Notes: generated by a model not told the origin, from the sequence alone. A stretch of DNA of 64,000 nt from Erysipelotrichaceae bacterium (GCA_012523895.1 JAAYSZ010000036.1:29908-93907), one strand, 5' to 3'; shown: positions 53,680-62,583, numbered from the stretch's first letter. Made by a program: numbers and translations.

Positions 53680-54746
53680 TATTTTAAATACTTAGAAACA
53701 TTTGCACTATGTTCTTTATATGTTTTAGCATAATACACTGTTCCGTCTCCATATACATCTGCCATAAAATATAAATAATCATTTGGGGTAGGATTTAAAG
53801 TTGCTTCTATGGCACTTTTCCCTGGATTTAAGATAGGTCCAGGAGGTAAACCTTCATATTTGTATGTATTGTATGGTGAATCAAAATTTGGATTCACTTC
53901 ACAATTCATCCAACTATCTTCTTTTTCTTTGTCAATTGCATAACAAACTGTAACACTACTTTGTAATTTCATATTAATATCCATCCTATTATAAAATACT
54001 CCAGCAATTAATTTCATATCTTCTACTTTACTTGCTTCATATTGAACAATACTTGATAAAGTAAATAATTCATGAGTACTAAGATTATGATTTTCAATTT
54101 CATCTTTATATTCATTATACACATTTAATGTTTCATCCAAAATTTTAGTAGTAACAGCATTAACATCTGTTTCCTTAAAAAATAAATATGTATTAGGAAA
54201 TAAGTAACCTTCTAATAATACTCTTGTATTAGGATTAAAAATTTCTTCAGTTATAAAAGGATATTTATCCATTAAACTCCTTACATATGCTTCATCATTC
54301 CACAAGTTAAGATAATCATCTATCGGAATGTTTGTAGCAACTGATAATTTTTTAGCTATATCTTTTGCCCAATCACCTTCTATAATTGTAACTTTAACAT
54401 CATCACTTATTGCATTAGTTGCAACATTTATATATTGAAATATTGTTTCTACATCCCAACTTCTATCTAATATATATTCACCTGCTTTAATATTTGTTAA
54501 ATCATTAGATTTAATAAATAAATACGCAGTATTAGAATCTTTAATTAAATTTTCTTCTTCTAATTTTTTTACAATAGTTTTAGTAGAAGAACCTTTATCA
54601 ACAGTGAATATTACCTCTTCAGATGTATTACTTACTGGTTTCAAAGAATTTTTATAATAAGTAAAAATTGAAAAAATTAAAATAATAATTAATATTAAAA
54701 AAATAAATTTTAAGTTTAATTTTCTTTTTCTTCGTTTTTGTGCCAT
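53679..54746 (-). CDS. mltG: Endolytic murein transglycosylase MltG (YceG-like)
   Basis: Membrane-anchored enzyme that cleaves nascent peptidoglycan. A basic N-terminus ([10 protein letters not shown]) precedes a transmembrane helix (12-30), a LysM-like subdomain (about 45-130) and the YceG catalytic domain with [36 protein letters not shown] and [19 protein letters not shown]. The family motif usually reads IVEKE; here the first Glu is Gln and the second is kept, so activity should be checked. At 355 residues it is of normal length. Its presence suggests that the cell makes peptidoglycan. Confidence 0.9.
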   Translation of the reverse strand: MAQKRRKRKLNLKFIFLILIIILIFSIFTYYKNSLKPVSNTSEEVIFTVDKGSSTKTIVKKLEEENLIKDSNTAYLFIKSNDLTNIKAGEYILDRSWDVETIFQYINVATNAISDDVKVTIIEGDWAKDIAKKLSVATNIPIDDYLNLWNDEAYVRSLMDKYPFITEEIFNPNTRVLLEGYLFPNTYLFFKETDVNAVTTKILDETLNVYNEYKDEIENHNLSTHELFTLSSIVQYEASKVEDMKLIAGVFYNRMDINMKLQSSVTVCYAIDKEKEDSWMNCEVNPNFDSPYNTYKYEGLPPGPILNPGKSAIEATLNPTPNDYLYFMADVYGDGTVYYAKTYKEHSANVSKYLK

Positions 54747-54758
54747 AAATTATCCCTT

Positions 54759-55385
54759 CTATTTTGTAAAGTTATATGTCTTTACTATTAAATTATAAAT
54801 ATTTAATATGTCTTCATTAAATAACCCTTCTATAGAAACAAAATATACATCACCATTTTCATCAGTTAAAACATCTACAATCCAAATTGATTGTTCATTA
54901 TCATAATATCCATAAATTTCATAAACATCTTTATCAATATTATCATAATTTACCATAGCACCTTGAATTTTTGTAATTCCAGTACTTTCAAAATATCCAA
55001 AATAATTATTTGCGACAGCTTCAGCTGTTTGATTTTCTACCGGTACTTCTTCTGACCAAACTATTTTATCTAAAGTAATAATATGTGACATATTTGGACT
55101 TGAATATTGAAATGAACCTGATCCACTTGCATCAGTAAATTTAACCCAATTAGATGGCACTTCTACATATCCTTTACCATCTTCTCCAACTACCATAGTA
55201 TCATCAAATAACTCTGTAGAATCATTATTTTCTTCAATTAACTTTACAGCCTCATCAAAGTTTTCTTCAGTTTCTTCAATTATCTGTTCATTATTAGAAA
55301 CATTATTTGTTTTTTCATTATCATTATTACTTGAACAGCCTGTAATTAATAATAAAATACATAATAATCTAATTAAGTTTTTCAT
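54759..55385 (-). CDS. Lipoprotein of unknown function
   Basis: A 208-residue exported lipoprotein. The signal MKNLIRLLCILLLITGCSS has the lipidated Cys at residue 17, followed by an Asn/Glu-rich linker (about 20-55). The remainder (GYVEVPSNWVKFTD...FQYSSPNMSHIITLD) looks like a small beta-rich extracellular domain, with repeated acidic/aromatic residues. No named family is recognised. It overlaps the DUF1292 gene by 17 bp and precedes mltG by 12 bp, so it is produced with a cell-wall enzyme; a wall-related role is only a guess. Confidence 0.75.
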   Translation of the reverse strand: MKNLIRLLCILLLITGCSSNNDNEKTNNVSNNEQIIEETEENFDEAVKLIEENNDSTELFDDTMVVGEDGKGYVEVPSNWVKFTDASGSGSFQYSSPNMSHIITLDKIVWSEEVPVENQTAEAVANNYFGYFESTGITKIQGAMVNYDNIDKDVYEIYGYYDNEQSIWIVDVLTDENGDVYFVSIEGLFNEDILNIYNLIVKTYNFTK

Positions 55386-55629
55386 CTTTTGCCTCTATTT
55401 GATCAAAGAAAGTATTAAGCATTTCATTGCACATTTCATATTCTTCATCATTTAATTCTGAAATTAGTTCACCATCATCAGTATACCTACTTACAAAATA
55501 TTCACTGTCATCATTAACTTCGTGAAATATTACATATTTCAAATCATCATCAGTTTCAAAAGTAAAAAGAATTTGCATTTCTTTTTCAAAACCTTCATCA
55601 TCATAAATTACAAACTTGTTATTTTCCAT
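55369..55629 (-). CDS. DUF1292 (YrzB-like) protein
   Basis: An 86-residue acidic protein of the DUF1292 family, commonly encoded after ruvX in Firmicutes. It shows IYDDEGFEKEMQILFTFETDDDLKYVIF followed by SRYTDDGELISELNDEEYEMCNEMLNTF. No function is established. It lies between ruvX and the lipoprotein gene in the conserved alaS-ireB-ruvX cluster. Confidence 0.9.
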   Translation of the reverse strand: MENNKFVIYDDEGFEKEMQILFTFETDDDLKYVIFHEVNDDSEYFVSRYTDDGELISELNDEEYEMCNEMLNTFFDQIEAKDEKLN

Positions 55630-55649
55630 TTAAATTAATCTCCTTCATT

Positions 55650-55673
55650 AAAAGGGCGAGTAACGCCCCTTTT
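55650..55673 (-). terminator. Hairpin between ruvX and the DUF1292 gene
   Basis: On the minus strand AAAGGGGCG pairs with CGCCCTTTT around a short loop and is followed by AATG. It starts at the ruvX stop codon. The T-run is short and forms part of the stem, so partial attenuation is more likely than full termination. Confidence 0.5.
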
Positions 55674-56088
55674 ACTTTCTATCTAAATAGCCTTGTAATA
55701 TATTAACAGCAGCCATTTGATCAATAACTTTTTTTCTGTTTTTTCTTGATACGTTACCCTGTATTAATATTTTTTCAGCTGCAACAGTGGTTAATCTTTC
55801 ATCAATCAAAACAACTTCAATTCCGGTAGCATCCTCAATCATATCTTTAAATTCTATTGAAATTTCCCCTCTTATTCCAATATCTCCATTCATATGTTTA
55901 GGTAAGCCAAGAACTATTTTATTTACATTATTATTGTCAATAACTACAAGAAGCTTTTCTAGTGCTTCTTCATAGTCATCTTCATTAAATCTAATGGTTT
56001 CAACAGCTCTTGCAATAATTCCTAAAGGATCACTTATTGCAATACCTAAAGTTTTACTACCTAAATCTAAGCCCAAAATTCTATTCAT
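55672..56088 (-). CDS. ruvX: RuvX/YqgF Holliday junction resolvase-like protein
   Basis: RNase H-fold nuclease implicated in pre-16S rRNA 5' maturation and junction resolution. The 138 residues show LGLDLGSKTLGIAISDPLG (first Asp), IVLGLPKHMNG, VVLIDERLTTVAAE (Glu) and KKVIDQMAAVNILQGYL (Asp). Catalytic residues are intact. It lies 5 bp after ireB. Confidence 0.94.
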   Translation of the reverse strand: MNRILGLDLGSKTLGIAISDPLGIIARAVETIRFNEDDYEEALEKLLVVIDNNNVNKIVLGLPKHMNGDIGIRGEISIEFKDMIEDATGIEVVLIDERLTTVAAEKILIQGNVSRKNRKKVIDQMAAVNILQGYLDRK

Positions 56089-56093
56089 GAAAC

Positions 56094-56357
56094 TTAGCTA
56101 TGTTCCTCTAAATAAAATCTTACGAGTTCTTCAATAAGCTCATGTCGTTCAACAGACTGTATAATGCTTCTTGCATTTTTGTGACTAGAAATATATGCAG
56201 GATCATTAGAAATTAAATAACCCGCAAGTTGGTTAATGGCGTTATAACCTCTTTCTTCTAGCGCTTCTTGAGTAAGTTTTAGCACTTGACTAATGTTTTC
56301 TCTACGAATCTTATCTGACTTAAAGCTCATTGTCTCAGTGAAATTTGATTTTGACAT
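56094..56357 (-). CDS. ireB: IreB family regulatory phosphoprotein (UPF0297)
   Basis: An 87-residue protein of the UPF0297/IreB family, a substrate of the PASTA Ser/Thr kinase IreK in Enterococcus, where it modulates cell-wall stress responses. The characteristic sequence ALEERGYNAINQLAGYLISNDPAYISSHKNAR is present, as is an N-terminal TxxF/MSFKSD region where phosphorylated Thr residues lie in the relative. AAGGGGTG precedes the start. First gene of the minus-strand cluster after alaS. Confidence 0.92.
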   Translation of the reverse strand: MSKSNFTETMSFKSDKIRRENISQVLKLTQEALEERGYNAINQLAGYLISNDPAYISSHKNARSIIQSVERHELIEELVRFYLEEHS

Positions 56358-56454
56358 CCTAAATCACCCCTTTTTCTTATAAATATTTTAAACTATTAAT
56401 TTAAAAATGTATAGTCAATTAGAATATTAAATATTAATACTATTAAATTAAAAC

Positions 56455-56498
56455 ATAAATAAAAGAACACCCGTTCATTAGTGCTCCTTTATTTTGAT
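56455..56498 (-). terminator. Terminator of alaS
   Basis: On the minus strand AAATAAAGGAGCAC pairs with GTGTTCTTTTATTT around a 10-base loop, just after the alaS stop codon. It separates alaS from ireB although gene order is the conserved one. Confidence 0.7.
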
Positions 56499-59129
56499 TT
56501 AAATATTTTTAATTTCTTCTTTTATTTTTTCTAGTACTAAATCTTCTTTTGCAATGTCTTTACCTCCACCTTGAGCTAAATCATTTCTTCCTCCACCATT
56601 ACCATCTGATAATGATGCAGCAAGTTTAATTAGTTTTCCTGCATTTAAACCCTTTTCCACTGCAGTCTTACTTAAAGCACATGCAAAGACTAGTTTGTTA
56701 TCAACATTACTACTAATAAATACTACAGAATCTTTTAATTTGTTTTTAAGTGTTTCTGCAAAATTTTTGATATTAGAAGAAGTCAATGAATTATCTTTAA
56801 TTATCAATACATTTAAACCATTTATTTCTTCTGAATTTCTAATTAATTCATCAGCTTTCAATAATGCCATTTTTTCTTTTTGTTTACTTAATTCTTTTTT
56901 AAGTTCATTATTCTCATTAAGAATTACATTTAATTTGTTTTCAATTTCTGTTGGTGAATTTAATTTCATTTGTTTTGCAATAGAAGATAACCTGTCAATT
57001 TCTTTACTCATTTCTTTATAAGCAGCCATCTTAGTTTTACTTACAATTCTTCTAATTCCAGAGCCAATACTTTCTTCAGAAACAATTTTAAATACACCTA
57101 TTTCTTGAGTATTGTTAACATGGGTTCCACCACAAAATTCTTTAGATGCATCTCCCATAGAAACAACTCTTACTTCATCATCATATTTTTCATCAAATAT
57201 TGCTATAGCTCCGCTTTTTAAAGCTTCTTCTATTGGTAACACTTCAGTTTTAACTTCATTATCTTGCATAATATAAAGATTAACTAAATTTTCGATTTCT
57301 TTTAATTTTTCATCATTAACTTTTTCAAAGTGAGTAAAGTCAAATCTTCCATATTCATCATTTAAATAAGAACCAGCTTGATTAATATGACTACCTAATA
57401 CAGTATGTAAAGCACTGTTTAATAAGTGTAGTGATGAATGGTTTGCTTTTATAAGATTTCTTCTTTCTTCATCAACTTTAGCAGTTACTGTATCACCAAC
57501 TTTAATTACACCATTTTTAACATTTATTATATGCATATGTTGATTATTTGGAGCTTTTTGACAATCAACAACATCAGCTAAAAATTCATCATTATATAAA
57601 ATTCCAGTATCAGATGCTTGTCCTCCACTTTCAGCATAGAAACATGTCTTTTCTAAAATTACATAACCTTCATCAGTTAGCTTATCAACTTTTTTACCGT
57701 CTTTAAATAAACCAACAACTTTAGAAGTGTTTATAGTTACTTCATATCCTAAAAATTCAAAATCAGATTTAAAATTCATTAAATCTTCTGATTGACTAGA
57801 CATTGATTGTTCATCACTTCTAGAAGACCTTGCTCTTTCTTGTTGTTTTTTCATTTCAACATCAAATAATTTCATATCTACTTTATAACCATTATCAGTT
57901 GCGATTTCTATAGTTAATTCTTTAGGGAAACCATATGTATCATAAAGTTTAAATATAACATCACCCTTAAGCAATTTACTATCTTTTGCATCTTCTAATG
58001 CATCCCATAATAATTTTTCTCCATTTTTTAAAGTACTATGAAACGCAATTTCTTCAGTTTTAACAAGTTTTGAAATAAGTGATACTTTATCTTGCACATA
58101 AGGATAAAAATCTTCCATGATATCAGCCACAGTTTGAACTAAAGAATACATAAATGCACCTTCAATTCCAATACTCTTACCATATCTAACTGCTCTTCTT
58201 AGTACTCTTCTTAATACATAACCTCTACCTTCATTAGAAAAGCTTGCACCATCTGCTAAAGCAAAAGTTACAGTTCTAATATGATCAGCGATAACTCTAT
58301 AAGCCATTTTATGTTCATTTTCATATTTATATTTTGCAAGTTTTTCAGTTTCATGAATAATCGGTAAAAATAAATCTGTGTCAAAGTTTGTTTCACCATC
58401 TTGAACTAAACAAACAAGTCTTTCTAGACCCATACCAGTATCAATATTTTTTTGAGGTAATTCTTTAAAATCTTTTCTATCTACCCCTTCTTTTGCATCA
58501 TATTGTGAAAATACGATATTCCATACTTCTATATATCTATCGTTTTCCAGTTCATCAAAAAACAGTTTTTCACCTAAATTATCTGGATCATAAGCTTCAC
58601 CTCTATCATAGTGTATTTCACTACAAGGTCCACTTGGTCCTTCTCCTATTTGCCAATAATTTTCTTCAGTTTTCATAATACGATTTGGATTAATTTTAAC
58701 AGTATTTATCCAAATATCATAAGCTTCATCATCATCTGGATACACAGTTACATATAATTTATCCTTATCAAAGCCCATCCATTCTTCTGAAGTTAAAAAT
58801 TCCCATGCAAATAAAATTGCATCTTTTTTAAAATAATCTCCAATTGAAAAATTTCCTAACATTTCAAAAAAAGTGTGATGTCTTGCAGTTTTACCAACAT
58901 TTTCAATATCATTTGTTCTAATACTTTTTTGTGCATTAGTAATACGATTACTCTTTGGTTTCTCACTACCATCAAAATATCTTTTTAAAGCAGCAACACC
59001 AGAGTTAATCCAAAGTAAAGTTGGATCACTATGTGGAACTAAACTAGCTCCAGGTTCTACCATATGCCCTTTTCCTTTAAAGAATTCTAAGAACATTGCT
59101 CTAACTTCATTACCTGTAAGTTTTTTCAT
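56499..59129 (-). CDS. alaS: Alanyl-tRNA synthetase
   Basis: Class II synthetase with editing activity. The 876 residues contain the catalytic domain (FLEFFKGKGHMVEPGASLVP, RHHTFFEMLGNFSIGDYFK), tRNA-recognition domain, the editing domain with zinc-type ligands (HSSLHLLNSALH and FCGGTHV) and a C-terminal DHHA1 domain ending GNGGGRNDLAQGGG. The ATG at 59129 is preferred because AAAGGA lies 7 bases upstream on the minus strand; the ATG two codons earlier is too close to it. Expression is governed by a T-box leader. Confidence 0.97.
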   Translation of the reverse strand: MKKLTGNEVRAMFLEFFKGKGHMVEPGASLVPHSDPTLLWINSGVAALKRYFDGSEKPKSNRITNAQKSIRTNDIENVGKTARHHTFFEMLGNFSIGDYFKKDAILFAWEFLTSEEWMGFDKDKLYVTVYPDDDEAYDIWINTVKINPNRIMKTEENYWQIGEGPSGPCSEIHYDRGEAYDPDNLGEKLFFDELENDRYIEVWNIVFSQYDAKEGVDRKDFKELPQKNIDTGMGLERLVCLVQDGETNFDTDLFLPIIHETEKLAKYKYENEHKMAYRVIADHIRTVTFALADGASFSNEGRGYVLRRVLRRAVRYGKSIGIEGAFMYSLVQTVADIMEDFYPYVQDKVSLISKLVKTEEIAFHSTLKNGEKLLWDALEDAKDSKLLKGDVIFKLYDTYGFPKELTIEIATDNGYKVDMKLFDVEMKKQQERARSSRSDEQSMSSQSEDLMNFKSDFEFLGYEVTINTSKVVGLFKDGKKVDKLTDEGYVILEKTCFYAESGGQASDTGILYNDEFLADVVDCQKAPNNQHMHIINVKNGVIKVGDTVTAKVDEERRNLIKANHSSLHLLNSALHTVLGSHINQAGSYLNDEYGRFDFTHFEKVNDEKLKEIENLVNLYIMQDNEVKTEVLPIEEALKSGAIAIFDEKYDDEVRVVSMGDASKEFCGGTHVNNTQEIGVFKIVSEESIGSGIRRIVSKTKMAAYKEMSKEIDRLSSIAKQMKLNSPTEIENKLNVILNENNELKKELSKQKEKMALLKADELIRNSEEINGLNVLIIKDNSLTSSNIKNFAETLKNKLKDSVVFISSNVDNKLVFACALSKTAVEKGLNAGKLIKLAASLSDGNGGGRNDLAQGGGKDIAKEDLVLEKIKEEIKNI

Positions 59130-59142
59130 ATACATTTCCTTT

Positions 59143-59360
59143 CATAAAATAAAAAAATCCTGACATTGCAGGAACGTAATAACGCGGTACCATCCTGATT
59201 CATACAAAATGTATGCACCTTTATTCTTCATAACGCGAAGCAACGTTGATTATTAGTCACTCTAAGAAGTAGCTTCTATATTAATTTATGTGAGGATTTT
59301 CATCAACCATCCCTATTTCTAAACATTAATATTAATATATACTTGTCTTCTCTACGATTT
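59143..59360 (-). promoter_or_regulatory. T-box riboswitch leader controlling alaS
   Basis: Read on the minus strand, stem I opens with AGAGAAGACAAG (near 59354-59343). The T-box sequence CAGGATGGTACCGCG lies at 59197-59183, and the terminator TCCTGCAATGTCAGGA followed by a T-run ends near 59148. The specifier is probably GCT (Ala) in GAAGCTACTTC near 59270, followed by A as in most T-boxes. The downstream gene agrees with alanine. Confidence 0.92.
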
Positions 59361-59367
59361 CTAAAAT

Positions 59368-59395
59368 ATAATATCATAATTTAGTATAAAATCAA
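59368..59395 (-). promoter_or_regulatory. alaS leader promoter
   Basis: Minus strand: TTGATT (59395-59390), 16-base spacer, TATTAT (59373-59368) with an extended TGA before it. Its -35 lies 10 bases from the -35 of the divergent ABC operon promoter, so the two may influence each other. Confidence 0.55.
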
Positions 59396-59404
59396 GCAAC
59401 TAAA

Positions 59405-59459
59405 TTGACTATGTAAATAAAAAGTAATAAAATATCATATAATTGAAAAGTTTTTCAAT
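59405..59459 (+). promoter_or_regulatory. Promoter and 18-bp dyad of the first ABC binding-protein gene
   Basis: TTGACT (59405-59410), 17 bases, TAAAAT (59428-59433). A perfect dyad ATTGAAAA-GT-TTTTCAAT occupies 59442-59459, overlapping the expected start of transcription. The same promoter and dyad recur upstream of the second gene at 60593-60647, with arms unchanged and only the centre different (GA). A repressor-binding site is the simplest reading. Confidence 0.6.
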
Positions 59460-59483
59460 AAACGGAAAAAATGGAGAGAAAGT

Positions 59484-60482
59484 ATGAAAAAAAGTTTAAA
59501 AAAAGTATTAACACTTGCCTTGGTTTTATTACTTGTGGCTTGTAACAGTGGAGAGTCTACTACAGCACCAGAAACTGAAGAAAATAAACAAATAACAATA
59601 GGAGCAATTCAATTTGTTGAGCACCCTGCATTAGATAATGCTACTAAGGGGTTTAAAGATGCTTTAGCTGATAATGGATTTGTTGAAGGAGAAAATTTAA
59701 CGATTGACTATCACAATGCTCAGGCTGATCAATCTAATTGTGAAACAATTGCGAATAAGTTTGTAAATGCAAATGTAGATCTTATTTTTGCAAATGCAAC
59801 ACCAGCAGCTCAAGCAGTAGCAGCAAAAACTTCTGATATTCCTATTATTATTACATCTGTTACAGACCCTGAATCTGCTGGACTTGTTAAATCAAATAGC
59901 TTGCCTGAAACAAATGTAAGTGGAACAAGTGATTTAACTCCAGTAAAAGAACAAATTGATTTATTATTACAATTAGTACCAGAAGCAAAAACTATAGGTG
60001 TTATGTATACTGGATCAGAAGAAAACTCAATATTCCAAGCAAATATTGCAAATGAATACATTGAATCATTAGGTTTAACTTATGTTGAAGCTACAGTATC
60101 TGATTCAAATGCTATTCAACAAGTTACAGAATCATTAATTGGTAAAGTAGATGCATTATATATTCCAACTGACAATTTATTAGCTGAAGGAATGGCAAAT
60201 GTTGCTCAAGTTACTAATAATAACGGTTTACCTGTTGTAGTTGGAGAAGGTGGAATGACTAAAAATGGTGGCTTAGGAACTTATGGAATTGATTACTATA
60301 ATTTAGGTTATTTAGCTGGTGAAATGGCTGCAAAAGTTTTAAATGGTGAAGATATTTCAAAAATGCCTATTGGTTATTTACCAGCTGAAGAATGTGAACT
60401 TACAATAAATAAAACTGTAATGGAACAACTAGATATTTCAATAGAAGAAGATATTTTAAGTAAAGCAATCATCGTAGATTAA
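59484..60482 (+). CDS. ABC transporter substrate-binding lipoprotein (TrpX-like), first copy
   Basis: A 332-residue extracellular binding lipoprotein of the PF04392 (ABC_sub_bind) family. The signal MKKSLKKVLTLALVLLLVAC gives a lipidated Cys20. The mature part shows IGAIQFVEHPALDNATKGF, IFANATPAAQAVAAKT and GVMYTGSEENSIFQANIA, typical of this family. Relatives bind tryptophan, tyrosine or other small molecules; the ligand here is not determined. GGAGAG precedes the ATG. It ends in its own terminator, so its transcript need not include the permease. Very similar to the next gene. Confidence 0.88.
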   Translation: MKKSLKKVLTLALVLLLVACNSGESTTAPETEENKQITIGAIQFVEHPALDNATKGFKDALADNGFVEGENLTIDYHNAQADQSNCETIANKFVNANVDLIFANATPAAQAVAAKTSDIPIIITSVTDPESAGLVKSNSLPETNVSGTSDLTPVKEQIDLLLQLVPEAKTIGVMYTGSEENSIFQANIANEYIESLGLTYVEATVSDSNAIQQVTESLIGKVDALYIPTDNLLAEGMANVAQVTNNNGLPVVVGEGGMTKNGGLGTYGIDYYNLGYLAGEMAAKVLNGEDISKMPIGYLPAEECELTINKTVMEQLDISIEEDILSKAIIVD

Positions 60483-60493
60483 AAATTATACAA

Positions 60494-60518
60494 AAAGCCT
60501 GTAATTAGGCTTTTTTAT
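60494..60518 (+). terminator. Terminator between the two binding-protein genes
   Basis: AAAAAGCCT and AGGCTTTTTT form a strong stem around GTAATT with a T-run. It ends transcription from the first promoter, leaving the second promoter to drive the binding protein-permease-ATPase genes. Confidence 0.8.
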
Positions 60519-60592
60519 TCTTATATAAGTATAAATAAAGTATATAATTAATTTAGATTACTTATTTACAATATAAAAACAATCAAGATAAA

Positions 60593-60647
60593 TTGACTAT
60601 GTAAACAAAAAGTAATAAAATATCATAGAATTGAAAAGATTTTCAAT
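60593..60647 (+). promoter_or_regulatory. Promoter and 18-bp dyad of the second ABC binding-protein gene
   Basis: TTGACT (60593-60598), 17 bases, TAAAAT (60616-60621), then ATTGAAAA-GA-TTTTCAAT at 60630-60647. The layout is base-for-base like the first copy. About 85 bp around it were duplicated with the gene. Confidence 0.6.
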
Positions 60648-60670
60648 AAATGGAAAAACGGAGAGAAATT

Positions 60671-61669
60671 ATGATAAAAATTATTAAAAAATTTTCAACA
60701 TTAGCCCTGTGCTTACTATTAGTGGCTTGTAACAACGGTGGTTCTACCACTACATCAGAATCTGAAAGTTCTGACCATAAAACAATTGGAGCTATCCAAT
60801 TTGTCGAACATCCTGCATTAGATTCTGCTACAGAAGGATTTAAAGCTGCATTAGCTGATAATGGATTTGTTGAAGGAGAAAATTTAACAATTGACTATCA
60901 CAATGCTCAAGCTGATCAATCTAATTGTGAAACAATTGCGAATAAGTTTGTAAATGCAAATGTAGATCTTATCTTTGCAAATGCAACACCTGCTGCACAA
61001 GCAGTAGCTGCAAAAACAGATGATATTCCTATAATTGTTACTTCTGTTACAGATCCAAAATCAGCTGGTCTTGTTAAATCAAATGAATTACCTGAAACAA
61101 ATGTAAGTGGAACAAGTGATTTAACTCCAGTAAAAGAACAAATTGATTTATTATTACAAATACTTCCTGAAACAAAAACTATCGGTGTTATGTATACAGG
61201 ATCAGAAGAAAACTCAATATTCCAAGCAAATATTGCTAAAGAATATATTGATTCATTAGGATTAGATTATCTAGAAGCTACAGTATCAGATTCAAATGCT
61301 ATTCAACAAGTTACTGAATCAATTATTGGAAAAGTTGATGCATTATATATCCCTACTGATAACTTATTAGCAGAAGGAATGGTTAATGTTACTCAAATTA
61401 CTCATGCTAACAATTTACCAACTATCGTAGGTGAAATAGGAGTTGTTGAAAATGGTGGTTTAGCAACTTACGGAATCAATTACTACAACTTAGGCTATTT
61501 AGCTGGTGAAATGGCTGCAAAAGTTTTAAATGGAGAAGATGTTTCTAAAATGCCTATTGGCTATTTACCTGCTGAAGAATGTGAACTTTCAATCAATAAA
61601 ACTGCTATGGAGCAATTAGGTATCACTATAGATGAAGAAATTCTTAGTAAAGCAATTATTGTAGAATAA
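60671..61669 (+). CDS. ABC transporter substrate-binding lipoprotein (TrpX-like), second copy
   Basis: A 332-residue paralogue of the preceding binding protein, identical at most positions beyond the signal peptide. The signal ends LALCLLLVAC. The start at 60671 follows GGAGAG; an in-frame ATG seven codons upstream overlaps it. Differences cluster in the N-terminal linker and in the region near residues 240-260 (HANNLPTIVGEIGVVENGGLA versus NNNGLPVVVGEGGMTKNGGLG), which may line the ligand pocket. It is followed after 2 bp by the permease gene, so this copy belongs to the importer operon. Confidence 0.88.
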   Translation: MIKIIKKFSTLALCLLLVACNNGGSTTTSESESSDHKTIGAIQFVEHPALDSATEGFKAALADNGFVEGENLTIDYHNAQADQSNCETIANKFVNANVDLIFANATPAAQAVAAKTDDIPIIVTSVTDPKSAGLVKSNELPETNVSGTSDLTPVKEQIDLLLQILPETKTIGVMYTGSEENSIFQANIAKEYIDSLGLDYLEATVSDSNAIQQVTESIIGKVDALYIPTDNLLAEGMVNVTQITHANNLPTIVGEIGVVENGGLATYGINYYNLGYLAGEMAAKVLNGEDVSKMPIGYLPAEECELSINKTAMEQLGITIDEEILSKAIIVE

Positions 61670-61671
61670 AT

Positions 61672-62583
61672 ATGCAAAGTATTTTATTAGCATTACAAGG
61701 AGCTTTAAGTCAAGGTCTATTATGGGCAATAATGGCTTTAGGAGTTTATATAACATTTAGATTATTAAATACATCTGATTTATCAGTTGATGGGTCATTT
61801 GCAACAGGAGGAAGTGTTGCTGCGATATTAATTTCTAATAATGTTAATCCTATCCTTGCAATATTAGCAGCAATATTTAGTGGTGCCATAGCAGGTTTTA
61901 TCACAGGATTTTTACATACTAAGTGTAAAATACCAGCAATTTTATCAGGTATATTAACTCAATTAAGTTTATACTCTATAAATTTAAGAATTATGGGAAG
62001 AAGTAATATACCCCTTCTTAAATATGACAATATATTTAAAAGTTTTTCTGAATCTACAGGAATAAATACAATGATGTCTACAATTATTATTGGTGCTATA
62101 ATTATTGTTTTAGTAATTGGAATAATGTATTGGTTTTTTGGTACTGAAATAGGTTCTGCACTTAGAGCCACTGGTTCTAATGAAAATATGGTTAGATCAT
62201 TAGGAGTAGACACAAACTATGCAAAAATCATTGGTTTTATGATTGCAAATGCATTAGTTGCATTCTCAGGTGCACTTGTTACTCAATCTCAAGGATATGC
62301 AGATGTTAAAATGGGAACTGGTGCAATAGTAATTGGTTTAGCAAGTATTATTATTGGAGAAGTTCTTGTAAGAAAAGGAACAAATTTTGCATTAAAATTA
62401 AGTGCAATTGTATTTGGTTCTATTGTATATAGGTCTGCTGTTGCTGTTGTTTTACAACTTGGCTTAAATACAGATGATTTAAAATTATTTACTGCTGTAT
62501 TAGTTGCAATTGCATTAACTGCTCCAGTGATTGTAGAAAGTAGTGACAGAAATAAAATGGTTAAAAGCGAGGAAGAACAATAA
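61672..62583 (+). CDS. ABC transporter permease (TrpY-like)
   Basis: A 303-residue permease of the BPD_transp_2 (LivH/LivM-like) type with about eight or nine hydrophobic segments. GALSQGLLWAIMALGVYITFRLL opens the protein, and the ATPase-contact region GSALRATGSNENMVRSLGVDTNY lies near 160-185. It pairs with the ATPase immediately downstream (1-bp overlap) and the PF04392-type binding proteins. The start lies 2 bp after the preceding stop. Substrate undetermined. Confidence 0.88.
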   Translation: MQSILLALQGALSQGLLWAIMALGVYITFRLLNTSDLSVDGSFATGGSVAAILISNNVNPILAILAAIFSGAIAGFITGFLHTKCKIPAILSGILTQLSLYSINLRIMGRSNIPLLKYDNIFKSFSESTGINTMMSTIIIGAIIIVLVIGIMYWFFGTEIGSALRATGSNENMVRSLGVDTNYAKIIGFMIANALVAFSGALVTQSQGYADVKMGTGAIVIGLASIIIGEVLVRKGTNFALKLSAIVFGSIVYRSAVAVVLQLGLNTDDLKLFTAVLVAIALTAPVIVESSDRNKMVKSEEEQ

